Source of the DNA: Diadema setosum
Taxonomy: Eukaryota; Echinodermata; Echinoidea; Diadematoida; Diadematidae
DNA length: 64,000 bases
NCBI GenBank assembly: GCA_033980235.1
Contig: CM067059.1
Span: 10,612,309-10,676,308, forward strand
Reading direction: 5' to 3'
Each line of letters begins with the position of its first letter. Position 1 is the stretch's first letter. The notes beneath the pieces are model-generated. The model searched no databases. It worked only from the letters and a program-made list of their open reading frames with translations, and was not told the DNA's origin. Of the stretch, positions 49,050 to 64,000 are shown piece by piece. Both the position numbers and the translations under genes were made by a program.

Positions 49050-52000
49050 TCCTAAAGATATTCTTGTTTGAGAATGAGATGACAAACTTGTTTCAGACAG
49101 TCTGTTGACAGACAGTCTGATTATCTCCAATTTGTGTCAGCATCGTTTGTGTGTTTAGTACAATGTATGTGCCATGTTTTTTAGTACATATTACATGTCT
49201 CATATGCCTGGAGCATGATTTCATATTTTGACTGTAATATCTCTTTTCCTCGAGCCCAACAATGCGTGAGAATTGGCATCTTGATCTATTCAGAGTTAGA
49301 GACTGTATGGCCAGTACCTCCAAGAAATGAGTTGTTTCTAGCAGAACTAAGGAACTACATACTGTACACTGAGGCTGTAAAACGGCTCCCAGCAATTATT
49401 ACTAGGGTCTACAATGTACGAGCATCAAGACATTCTGATCTAGATTCCAGAAAAAAAAAAAGAGAGGGGAAGAATAAAAGCACATTGCCCCCAAAGAGGG
49501 ATTGTGAGCTTCAAACAGTTAGAAGGCAACAAATACCAAGAGTTTTCGAGTTGAGTGCATCTCAATGCATAATTGGTATAATACTTCTGGTGAGTTCATG
49601 CTTGCCAAATCCGCATGTTCTTTGTGGACTACAACACACGTCAAAGTGTTCATTGGGAGCTTTGCTCTCAGTGTGCGATTTGCAAGCTAGATTTCATATC
49701 AAAGCAGTACAAGAATCTTTGCCTATTTTCAGCCCATTTCACTCCAGGGGCCCAAGATTAAAAAGAAGACCTGGAATATTTGGCTTTTTTTTTTCCCCTC
49801 CGCTATTCTTTTATTACTTGTTATGGCTTTTTTCCGACCATAGTAATATTTAGTAACTTTCTATGGATGTTTAGCAGAGTGTGAAAATATACATTTTCGG
49901 GTCTGCATCAACATGGTTTGTTGTTGTAATATCAGACGGCGTGGTCACCTGGCAAATGTCAGATTTCTTTACATCTTCTGCTCCATTCATACTGACTCAT
50001 GGCAGGGGCTACTAATGCCCCATTCATACTGACCGTTAGCCACAGCTTGGTTGAAACTTTTATGTTTACAATGACATTGTGCATGAAATGTACCAGTTAC
50101 ATACTTCCACTATGCAATATTAATATATTAATCTGCTGAGGACGAGTCCCGAATATACTCGGGCTTAATAGTTTCATGTGAAATGAGTAGGCCTATACTG
50201 TTCTCAAAATCATATTCAGTCCTTACAACCAGAGGGTGAGGAGGAAAGATTGGCGGGGGGGGGGGGGGGGGGGGGTATGGAGGGGGAATGACAAGATAAT
50301 GTGACACAAGGTACATTCACAATGTTGCAGTGTGAGTACAAATACACCACAAAATACCAGGATATTAAGGGTGGAAATTCAAACTTTCCACAAAATAGGC
50401 ATGCAAGATCTCAGTGTGAAACGTGTCATGAAATACCACCAATATGACAGGGGTGTACAAAATGTATTTTTCATGTGACCTGATGCACTTCCTGTCTTAT
50501 AAAACATAATGGTATTTTGTGAATGAAAATGTTTCTAAGTGAATTACTGCAGTACCTATTACCCTGGTGTATCGCCAGTGAGAATGGGATCAACAAATTA
50601 CTGCGGTATTCAATACCACAGTGATATTCAGATGTGAATGCCCCCCATAGTAATCATGGATTATGTCAGCCAGAATGTTTGATATTGCACTGGCATATTG
50701 CACATTATTTGTACAGACTCTTGGGAGCCTATGGCAAGTGTTTGAAGTGAGCTGCAGGGATTAACTGTTCTCCAAGGGGAGACATTTCAGTATGAATGTG
50801 ATTCTTCGGTCGTTGCCCCCCTTATATTTTTTTTCTCGGCCCGAGTAGTATTTGAACATTTACAGAGTGGGTTGATGACCAGGCTTGGAATCAGTTTTTG
50901 TCTTGCGCTGACACAGAACATGATATGGTGGAGAATACTTTACCATGTATCTATTTTGCTGAAGCCTGTTTCCTCAACCAGACATGAGCGCTCATCAAGT
51001 TACAGTAGGTATGTGCCCCCTAGCCGGGGGATTCATGGGGGCAACATTATTCAACCGACCTAGTTTGTGCATAGTAGCGCATTTCTTCATGGGTGCAGTG
51101 GTTTCTGCTTTTATTGTTCTAATGATGTGAGACTTGACGCAATACCCCGTGAAGTGTCATTGATGAGAAAAGGAAAGAGAAAAAAATAAAAAGGGGAAAG
51201 AACTTGCTTTTTGTCACTTTGTGGTACTATACATGTAGGTGCAAAAGCGAAAGTGATGGGGGGGGGGGGAGGGGTACTGTTTAACCAAAACTCCAAGGGA
51301 GATATATGAATTACTTTTGCACTGCCCAATTCCTGTATTCTATCCCTGTGCAGTCAAACTCCACATCTACAGGTCGTCCATTGCTACATGAACAGTTTGG
51401 ATAGTATCCTGAATGCTAGCACACTAACCTTTATTGTATGGTCATCAGGATTGCATTTATTCAAATTCATGAAATTCTTCCATTGAGATGTTTTCATTGC
51501 AACTGATTGACAAAATTTATGTCGATGTAGGGCAATTTGTCAATCAGTTGCAGGATTGCATTTGTTATGCAGGAAGCAGCCAAACCTTCACATAAACCAC
51601 AAGGTCAAATCAAGATGTTTATAACATGTTTTTAACTTATGTTGGACTGAATCCACAGTAAGGAAGAGTAAATTCTGTTAACTCTTCTGCAAGTGAGTCA
51701 AGTAACAAGGTGTACATGTATGTTACTTTTTTTGTAGGCAAATCACTTAAAATATTTTGTTGATGACACTCTATTTGATAAGAGTAATTATTGTATGGAT
51801 TTCATTGTACATTTTGTTGGAGATGAAATAAATGACACTATTACAAAAAGAATGAGAGTATAAGAAATGACTCCTGATCTTTTTCATCACATGTTATGCA
51901 GGAAGTTTGTGTTTGTTTGTTAGAGCGGGCAATTTTAGGAATGCATACCAATTTGAGAAAGGTTATCATTCTGATCTTTCCTTCTAAGACTTTATCAAAG

Positions 52001-53750
52001 TTTATAGCTCATGAATCAATGAAGAGATCTTTTGTAGCTATCTGTTCCATCATTAGTATTTTCATGTTGTCCAGCAGTAGTGATTATGATTGCCCAGCAG
52101 GTGCTAGTTGTAGGATAAGAGGGAGAATGTAAAATGTCTGGACTATCAGAGTGGGCTTATCTGAAGTTCAGCTGCTACGACACATGTGGGAATCTCCTGC
52201 AACTCTTGGGCGAGCTAATATTTGACGTGACTACCAGGGACATGTCATGTACCCCTGTGTGACAGGAAAATTGTAAAATGAAAGAGAGGGGGTAAAAAAA
52301 AAATGAAAGCCATTCTCAGGTTCAGGGAGGTCATGCACCATCACCCCCCCCCCCCCCTCCCACCCTTCTCCCAAATACAAAATACACAGAGTCCGTGTCT
52401 GGGGCTAGAGGAACAAAAGGCTGCCTTATGACTTGCGGTTTTGATAGGCCGGGTGGTACCCAACTTACCAGACGCTACTTCACCAGAAATTTTGCTATTT
52501 TTAGCTTGGAATTTTGCTTTCTTTTTTTATAGGAATATATTCAAATTCATGTGGCAGCTCAGTTGGGGTGTTGGAATATGCCTTTGCAAATTCCAGGACA
52601 AGCGCTGAAATTTTGTTCGTTCATAATAGTGGAAAGCTGTTTCCAACTGTTCCAAGATTTGAATGCATTTTATAAGTGATATCGGCATCAGGCAGGCAGG
52701 AATATATGGAGCTGATGAAGTCAAGTGGTATGTGACAGCTTTAATCCATGGTTTTGTCTCGGAATCTCCATTACGAGATTCTGTTTGAATACCGGGATCA
52801 ATTCGGAGTCTACGCGCCAAATCAGTCGCATGTTTCGGAGCTTGATGTAGGGAGAATTTGCTCAAAACTCGCTTGTTCCTTCAGAATTTTGGACTTCGAG
52901 ATTTTTATTCGCGGGTTCAGTGTGTCATAGGCAGCACTGGACCTGGTATAGTCTTAACCGCATGTGCCACATGCTAACTCTGAAAAATTAACATAGGACC
53001 TATAGTGTACTTGTATTTCACAAGGAATGGTTTAATCAAGAAGTGTATCCGAATAATGACATGATCTAGACCTGGGAGACAAATTGTGCCTGGAAATTAG
53101 TGGAATTCAATTGGTACTCTGTTTTCTGTTGTTCCCATTAGTACCTTACTTATGTGCCATGCCAATGGCATAATAAAGTGATGGTGCTTTGAGGGTTAAA
53201 AGTGCTGATGACTGGTGACTGATATACATGCAGCTTGCTTTGTTCTGATTGTCACACTTCCAAAATGTGTATTATCCAGATTATGGCAATATGCTGTATT
53301 TATCTCATTGCCTGTATGACTTTGATATTTGAATGAGTATTGATATTTGAATTTAGATTCTAAAAATATATAACAGAATACTATGTAGGGGCCTACTCAA
53401 TATTCAGGATTCTTTGAACATTGAAGGGTTCTACAAACATTTTTGTCTGCTTGCTGTGAGCATCTATACTGTAATACCCACTGTTTGGCAAGTAAAATAA
53501 ATGGGGGCTTTCCCTGAATGCCCTGCACTGAACTGTGGAAAACTTCTCTTTCCATCTGTTCTGCTCAGCTGAAATATGGGACTCAGAATTTGTTGTCTTC
53601 TGTTGAGGCAGGATTTGTGTTATTAAATACAGAAATTGTCTTGTTGTTTATTCGTTACTGCCACTAAATACAAGTGAGTAGAGAGCACTAGGATTATTTC
53701 CTATGTTACTAAGCTTTCATTGCTCATGTTTCAATATTTTTTCTTTACAG
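49050..53750. other. FERM-gene 5' intron, distal part
   Basis: Contains an unexplained 212-codon frame (49215-49853), G runs near 50257 and 51258, and a TGAGGACGAGTCCCGA repeat fragment at 50136. Ends in a clear polypyrimidine tract and acceptor at 53750. Confidence 0.4.
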
Positions 53751-53753
53751 GTG

Positions 53754-53792
53754 ATGATAATTGAAAAGACTCCCACTTGGATTGAGATGTGA
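53754..53792 (+). other. uORF1 (12 codons) ending in a start-stop
   Basis: ATG at 53754 reads MIIEKTPTWIEM and stops with TGA at 53790-53792. Its last codon is itself an ATG followed by the stop. Next to it, uORF2 starts at 53793, directly after the stop. Confidence 0.5.
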
Positions 53793-53975
53793 ATGCACCA
53801 TCAAAATTGGCACCAACGGATGCAGAGGTTCTCCACCACTTACACCAGAAAGTGTGGCAAGTTGCGGATCACCCACTACCATTCTCGTTTCCAGGTGAAC
53901 TCTGTGGATTTCTTTTCCCCCTTGTTGTCAACACTAAGAGTAAGAAACTGTGGGTTACGTCAACCGATGAATTGA
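53793..53975 (+). other. uORF2 (60 codons) in the FRMD6/Expanded-like leader
   Basis: Begins MHHQNWHQRMQRFSTTYTRK and ends QPMN-stop. It has no recognisable domain and ends 130 nt before the main ATG. Likely regulatory rather than a functional peptide, but not demonstrated. Confidence 0.45.
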
Positions 53976-54105
53976 AGACGATCCCGAAACTGCGGGAGGC
54001 GGCAATTTTTTCCCCCCACTGAGTACCACCGCCATCATCTATAGTGTGTTGCCAGGGCGTGGTCTGTGTGGTGGTAGGCGGGTGGGGCTCTCCTCTGCCC
54101 TCACC

Positions 54106-54258
54106 ATGCCCATTTGGGGTGGAGGAGGAGGAGGAGCCAGTGGCATGGCATCAGGTGCGGCGGGTGTTGCCGGGAGCACCAAAGGCCTTCATCAGAACAG
54201 CAACCAGCGGTCAGTCTGTGTCAAACTCTGGGACGGTCAGCTACAACTCAATGTCGAG
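54106..54258 (+). CDS. FRMD6 (expanded-like): FRMD6/Willin/Expanded-type FERM protein, coding exon 1
   Basis: The start at 54106 (TCACCATGC, a fair Kozak context) is the only ATG in this frame ahead of the conserved part. The 51 codons read MPIWGGGGGGASGMASGAAG, VAGSTKGLHQNSNQRSVCVK, LWDGQLQLNVE, then a GTGAGT donor in phase 0. The first 30 residues are a low-complexity Gly/Ala/Ser leader. From NQRSVCVKL on it is the first strands of the FERM F1 (ubiquitin-like) lobe and lines up with DRRSVCIFLPNDESLNI of human FRMD6. Family role: cortical scaffold at apical junctions that activates Hippo signalling (Drosophila Expanded with Merlin and Kibra). The next intron is 8.5 kb. Confidence 0.85.
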
Positions 54259-54696
54259 GTGAGTGATTGATTAAGAAAAAAAAAATCACGCAGTTATGAA
54301 GGATATCTGAATGAAGTGTGATCATGCGTAAAATTATTTTCATACAAAGTCCACAATCAAATGCTTGAACAGATGTGTTCAATCTGAAGCAATTTTTGAG
54401 AGAAATTCTTATATTTCTTTTTTAATTGCTGAAAATGGGAATGTCCATATTTCTTAATCATATTAGTTTTCAAAAGTACAGCATTCAAAATGAACCCCCC
54501 CCCAAAAAAAAAACAAACAAACAAACAAAAATCAAACAAACTTGTGATAACCATTCAGACTTAAAGTTTTGGACAACCGTCAACATGAACATTGGTTTAT
54601 GGGTGGGACTTAGCTAATGTATAATTTTATTGTATTTTGATTTACCTTGTAATACATGTATGTTTGAAATACACTGTCAGAATGACAGAACAGTTA

Positions 54697-55376
54697 GGCC
54701 AAAAAAAAAAAAATTGTTGCATTGGCGTAACATGATTTTTTTTTTTTTTTTTTTGCTACCTGCATTTTACGTGTAAAACTCGTGCTCAGCTCAGTAAACA
54801 GTTACAACTGCTGCACCGAATGTGCTGTGTTCATCTATTCTACAAATCATTTATGAGGCTAATATTACTGGAATTATACCCCTTCACAGAATTTAAAGAT
54901 GTTGAAATCCCTATCCTGAATGTTTTCACTTCATATTTTACTATTTTGACTTAGATAAGATAGATGCAAATTGACCCATATGTACGATCTTTTCATCGCA
55001 CACGGCGATCTCTATTACAGTCCCACATATACAGATTCGTGTAAGTTCTCCACACAAGAAACCTATGGCAAAACTGTGCACAATACATCGCAGTCTGAAT
55101 GCTACGTATACACTGAATAAATCTTGTTAGAGTACGTGTCCGTGTTGGAAACAGATGACGTACTGATCAAGGAAGGCTTATGCGAGGCGCTAGATCTCTC
55201 CCTCGTACATCCGATATCCCCAGAGCCGTTTCCACTTCCGGGTTTGTGCGATCGCGATCGCAATCAACAAGATATTTGATATCGATAGCAAAAAAAATAA
55301 TAAAAAAACATGGGGTCGGCGGAATTTTTAGGGTCGGGCGGGTTACGCCAATGCAACAATTTTTTTTTTTTTGGCC
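54697..55376. mobile_element. 680-bp GGCC-ended inverted-repeat element with TTA target duplication
   Basis: GGCCAAAAAAAAAAAATTG with TTGCATTGGCGTAAC at the left is inverted at the right (about 55340-55376). TTA flanks both ends (54694-54696, 55377-55379). The interior is unique-looking. It sits in the intron after FERM coding exon 1. Confidence 0.75.
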
Positions 55377-55563
55377 TTAGTACACAATCTGTAACCTCAG
55401 CTTTGCAACATGTATTATACATCTCCTTTGGTATGATTAGGAAATACAGAGAGAGCTTACAACAGCTACAACATGTAGACTAATCACAAGTGATGTGTAT
55501 CATGGAAATATATGATATCATATAAATAGTATAATCTATAGGCCTATATTACACATAGGCCTA

Positions 55564-55720
55564 CTGTAAAACCAGAAATTTTAGCATGCATGAAGCTCTC
55601 ACGAATTTCGCAAGGAGCCAAGATTCGCTCAAGTAAAGTGCGTTTTTTTTAACACAAAGCATTGATTGCCATTGGCAATTTGTTTAAGTTCCATGCCACC
55701 AATGTTTCTGGTTTGACAGC
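55564..55720. mobile_element. Repeat related to 2961-3176, inverse orientation
   Basis: CTGTAAAACCAGAAATTTT ... ACCAATGTTTCTGGTTTGACAG, with GGAGCCAAGATTCGC and GCCATTGGCAATTTG inside. These are the complements of words in the other copies. Confidence 0.5.
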
Positions 55721-57429
55721 ATTCGTATATCATCTATTTTGCATAAACTATTGTTGTATATATCAAATGTTTGTAAACATGCATCTTTGGAGTATCACTT
55801 TGAAGAAGATGTGTGCTGTATAAGGATACTCAAACAAAATAGGAGGGAAAATGTGAGAAAGGTTGGTCAAGAAGGTCTTCACACCGATGTGGTCTCTCAA
55901 GGAAGGCGGAATGTGTTGCAGGTGGCTGTAATTGGAGGTAAATCCTGAGCACTCAATCCTCGCCCTTCATCTCAGCCAGTCATGTGCCATTGGACCTGGC
56001 ATCGGTGCACACTGGAGATACCCTCTGGCAGCAACCACATTCCCATTTCTGCATCGTCCCCATGATTTATGCGCGATTTTATGTCACGTATTAAATGCCA
56101 GTGGTGCATCGCCTTTGAATTATGGCGCTGCCCCCCAAATCCTGCCTCTAGTCATCTTTAAGATGGGGTAAGGGACCCGTAACAATTTGGAGGCAAGGTG
56201 ATCAATTAGGAGTGCGCTCTCAAGAGTATAAAACTTGCTTGTGAAATGATATGGATTTCATGCCACAGATGTAGGAGACACGTTACAATCTATGCTTATT
56301 GACCTAAAAAAAACAACAACAAACCTCCCCCCCAAAAAACAACAACAAACAAACAAGCGAAGCGTAAGACAAGAGCAGTTTATATATTTTGAACAGCTCA
56401 TCCATGGAGAAATGATGTTGTCAGGTGCAGATCTCAACTTCCATCACATCAAGTAGGTTGTGCTGACATGCTGTATTGCAATGCTCTATTAATGGCAAGC
56501 CTGTCTAAAAAAACAAACAAACAAACAACAACAGCAGCACACACATACATACACACAAATCTGCTGGTGTGTGTGAAATTTTAAGACCTGTACTGGCATG
56601 TACTGTTCAGGAATGTTTTTATTGTCATGAATTTTGACACCCGATTAATACATGAAATGGCAAAAGAAGAAAATGTATAAAATTATTGCCGCCTTCTGTA
56701 ACACATTGCACTATCCATTGTTTCCTGAGCTGGCAGATTGCAAGGTTTTCTCTTGAAAAAGGGATGTTACTTACATTGTATTTCTTATGCTGTTGGTATA
56801 TATTTGTAATTGTATACTCTAAACTTGACAGTATAAATCCATATTCGCATATGTATTCACATGTAGATGCATGTGCATCACTTTCTGAACAGAAATGGTA
56901 CCTGGAAGAAGAAGAGAAGCAGGATTTCAGTTTACAATAGTGTTTTCCAACCCTCTCCCAGCCTTTTATTGGTGCTTTCAAACACAGAATTCAGCTGTTG
57001 ACAAATTCCCACCCCCCCCCCCCCCACCTGTACAAGAATGTTTTTAGAAAAGGATGAAAAATATTTACATGAAGGCCTCTGCTTCCAGGCCCCCCATCTT
57101 CTGAATGTTTGGTTTTGAAATGTTCATAAATCTGTTTGGTGTCCTGTTTCAAAGAAGTACCGATGATGCTGATATGTGCACGTAGATACGTTGTATATGA
57201 TCTAGCCCAAAACCCTTCCATAGCCAAAGGCCAAACTCGCACTGTGTGCATGAACGGGGAAATCTTAGAGCAGAAAGAACGTCATACTGGAAATGGATAC
57301 TGTTCATTAGACTTAATGTATCTGCTGCCATCATAATGGAGCATTTCCACAAATGTTGGTCCAGGCAGTTGCCCAGTTATTTGTCTTCAAGAAAAATTCT
57401 GTTATTTGTCCAAAATTATATTGATGATA

Positions 57430-57431
<2 letters not shown>

Positions 57432-57466
<35 letters not shown>
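57432..57466. repeat. TA dinucleotide repeat, left part
   Basis: TA run broken by the pogo-like MITE at 57467; continues at 57885. Confidence 0.95.
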
Positions 57467-62767
<5,301 letters not shown>

Positions 62768-62858
62768 GCAAAGGCTAAAGCACAAGACTTGTACGACCAG
62801 GTGTGCTTTATGCTTTCAATAAAGGAGGCTCAGTTGTTTGGACTGACAATTTTACGAG
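62768..62858 (+). CDS. FRMD6 (expanded-like): FRMD6/Willin/Expanded-type FERM protein, coding exon 2
   Basis: A 91-bp exon after TTTGAATTACAG and before GTGAGT. It encodes AKAKAQDLYDQVCFMLSIKE then AQLFGLTILR and one base of the next codon (phase 1). This is the alpha helix and following strand of the F1 lobe. The signature LFGLTIL corresponds to HLFGLSVIQ in human FRMD6 and ELFGLAVL in Drosophila Expanded (from memory). It joins exon 1 in phase 0, so the reading frame is continuous through the domain. Confidence 0.9.
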
Positions 62859-63107
62859 GTGAGTGGAATTCCACAAACTTTTATCGTTGGCCTGAATGGG
62901 CTGAAAAGAGGAATGTAATGACATGGAATTGTTGGGTATCCCAGGTTCTAGATGAGCCAGCTTCCCTGCATGTGTTTTATGCTTGTTCAGTTTACATATT
63001 GTCAAATTGTTTCAAGGGAGGGTTCTATGAATGTCAGTAGTTTCAAATCAACATCAGTTTGAAGAAGATGTTGTAATGAAACAATGTATCATAGTTCTTT
63101 TCATGAC

Positions 63108-63362
63108 ATATCGTCGCTGGGGTGACAAGACCTCGTATACAAAATGTCAAATGTTCAGGAGAGCAAAAAAACATGGCAGCCAAAGCACTGTATCCAATGG
63201 GATAGACATATTCCTTTGACATGCCATGGTGGCTTCATTTTGGGGGTAAGACAGCTAGGATTTGGACAGGACATCACTTAACTGATTATGTGACCATTAA
63301 TCCAAAAAAGTCATTTTCCCCAAAATTTCAGATACAAGGTCTTGTCACCCCAGCGAAGATAT
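63108..63362. mobile_element. Short TIR element with ATATCGTCGCTGG ends
   Basis: ATATCGTCGCTGGGGTGACA and inverted TGTCACCCCAGCGAAGATAT. The terminal ATATCGTCGCYGG word is shared with the element at 48354-49049. It fills part of the 982-bp intron between FERM exons 2 and 3. Confidence 0.65.
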
Positions 63363-63840
63363 ATATCATATCAATTACCAACTGCTCCAACCCGTACATA
63401 AAAATGCTCTTATGATAATATGTGATATTGGTATATTGGTGAGGTTGTTTGTTTTTGTTGTTTTTGTTGTTTTTGTTTTTTTTAGTGATCCATGTCCTAC
63501 AAGCTCTTCATATCAGTGGATCATTCTTTTACATTGCATTATTTATTTGTTTTTGCAACAATTGCAAAGTGTTCATTCATTGTTAATTACGTTATCATTC
63601 ATACATATATTTTTTAAATTATAGTCCTACTTAATGATTTGTCCTTTCAAATTGTTTAATCAAAATTAATCATTTGATGAGTGTATTACCTTGTATTATG
63701 TATTTCTTATATTCATGAAAATAAAAGTGTAACCGAATTAGATTGAATTTAATTAAAGTATCTTTCTTGCTTCAGTGATGAAAATTTGTTTCAAGGTAAT
63801 TATGAGCGATTTTCTTTCTACTAATTTTTTTTTTCTTCAG

Positions 63841-63923
63841 AAAATGGAGAGTATGAGTTTCTAGACTTGAAGACCAAGCTTTCCAAGTATGCCCCCAAGG
63901 GATGGAAATCAGATTCCAGTGAG
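63841..63923 (+). CDS. FRMD6 (expanded-like): FRMD6/Willin/Expanded-type FERM protein, coding exon 3
   Basis: An 83-bp exon following a long pyrimidine tract and TTCTTCAG, and preceding GTAAGA. It completes a glutamate codon and reads NGEYEFLDLKTKLSKYAPKG then WKSDSSE, ending in phase 0. The block LSKYAPKGWKS is the end of the F1 lobe and matches LYKYCPKEWKK of FRMD6 and LSKYGPKSWR of Expanded (from memory). This motif separates the FRMD6/Expanded group from FRMD4, ERM and 4.1 proteins. F2, F3 and the C-terminal scaffold region lie beyond the right edge. Confidence 0.92.
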
Positions 63924-64000
63924 GTAAGAGCTGTTGGATTTCTGAGTTTTCAGACTGAGTTTTTGCTCCAACAAGTAGGACCTACAACTTCATGTAGTTT

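Larger units (their letters stand above)
53751..54105 (+). other. 5'UTR part of the FRMD6/Expanded-like start-codon exon
   Basis: The exon begins after TTCTTTACAG (acceptor at 53750, with a T-rich tract upstream). The 355 nt before the chosen start codon contain upstream ATGs at 53754, 53787 and 53793. They open a 12-codon uORF, a start-stop (ATG followed directly by TGA) and a 60-codon uORF. This predicts translational attenuation of the main frame, if the exon border is right. Confidence 0.6.

Overview
This is a gene-poor, intron- and repeat-rich stretch of an animal nuclear genome: AT-rich, short exons with GT-AG borders, 10-20 kb introns, dense MITEs, microsatellites and dead retrotransposons. 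The repeat vocabulary (many short inverted-repeat elements ending GGCCC, TTAA-flanked MITEs, tandem-repeat elements ending in GGAC runs, frequent taggcctac and tgtacatgta words) suggests a marine invertebrate deuterostome, most likely an echinoderm such as a sea urchin. That placement is inference; the two genes fit any bilaterian.

Two protein genes run away from each other. On the minus strand (27829 down past the left edge) is a GCK-family kinase of the MAP4K3/MAP4K5 type (Drosophila happyhour). Three coding exons (27829-27728, 16172-16115, 3398-3243) join in phase and encode the kinase N-lobe. On the plus strand is a FERM protein of the FRMD6/Willin/Expanded type. It has a probable noncoding first exon near 33.7-34.1 kb, a 5'UTR plus start-codon exon (53751-54258), and two further FERM exons (62768-62858, 63841-63923), then runs off the right edge. 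Both families are upstream regulators of the Hippo pathway. From memory, their human counterparts MAP4K5, FRMD6 and also SAV1 all map to 14q22.1, so this looks like an ancient Hippo neighbourhood; it is the most interesting observation here.

The 6 kb between the two promoters holds a CTCF-like site, a 5'-truncated L1/Tx1-like LINE (28065-29494), a pogo-like MITE, palindromic repeats, and a second fragment of the same LINE in inverse orientation (33185-33566).

The introns are a record of transposition. There is a solo LTR inside a TTAA-MITE with another MITE nested in it (4855-7239). Two minus-strand non-autonomous Helitrons (17750-18827, 20659-21837) carry tandem units, one with nuclear-receptor DR1 motifs and the other with perfect RFX X-boxes. 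A frameshifted transposon-derived gene lies at 22392-23270. Five elements end in GGCC with 3-bp target duplications, one with its empty site preserved nearby. A 1 kb palindrome spans 41078-42108. Most remaining open frames are translations of repeats. No tRNA, rRNA or CRISPR array was recognised.
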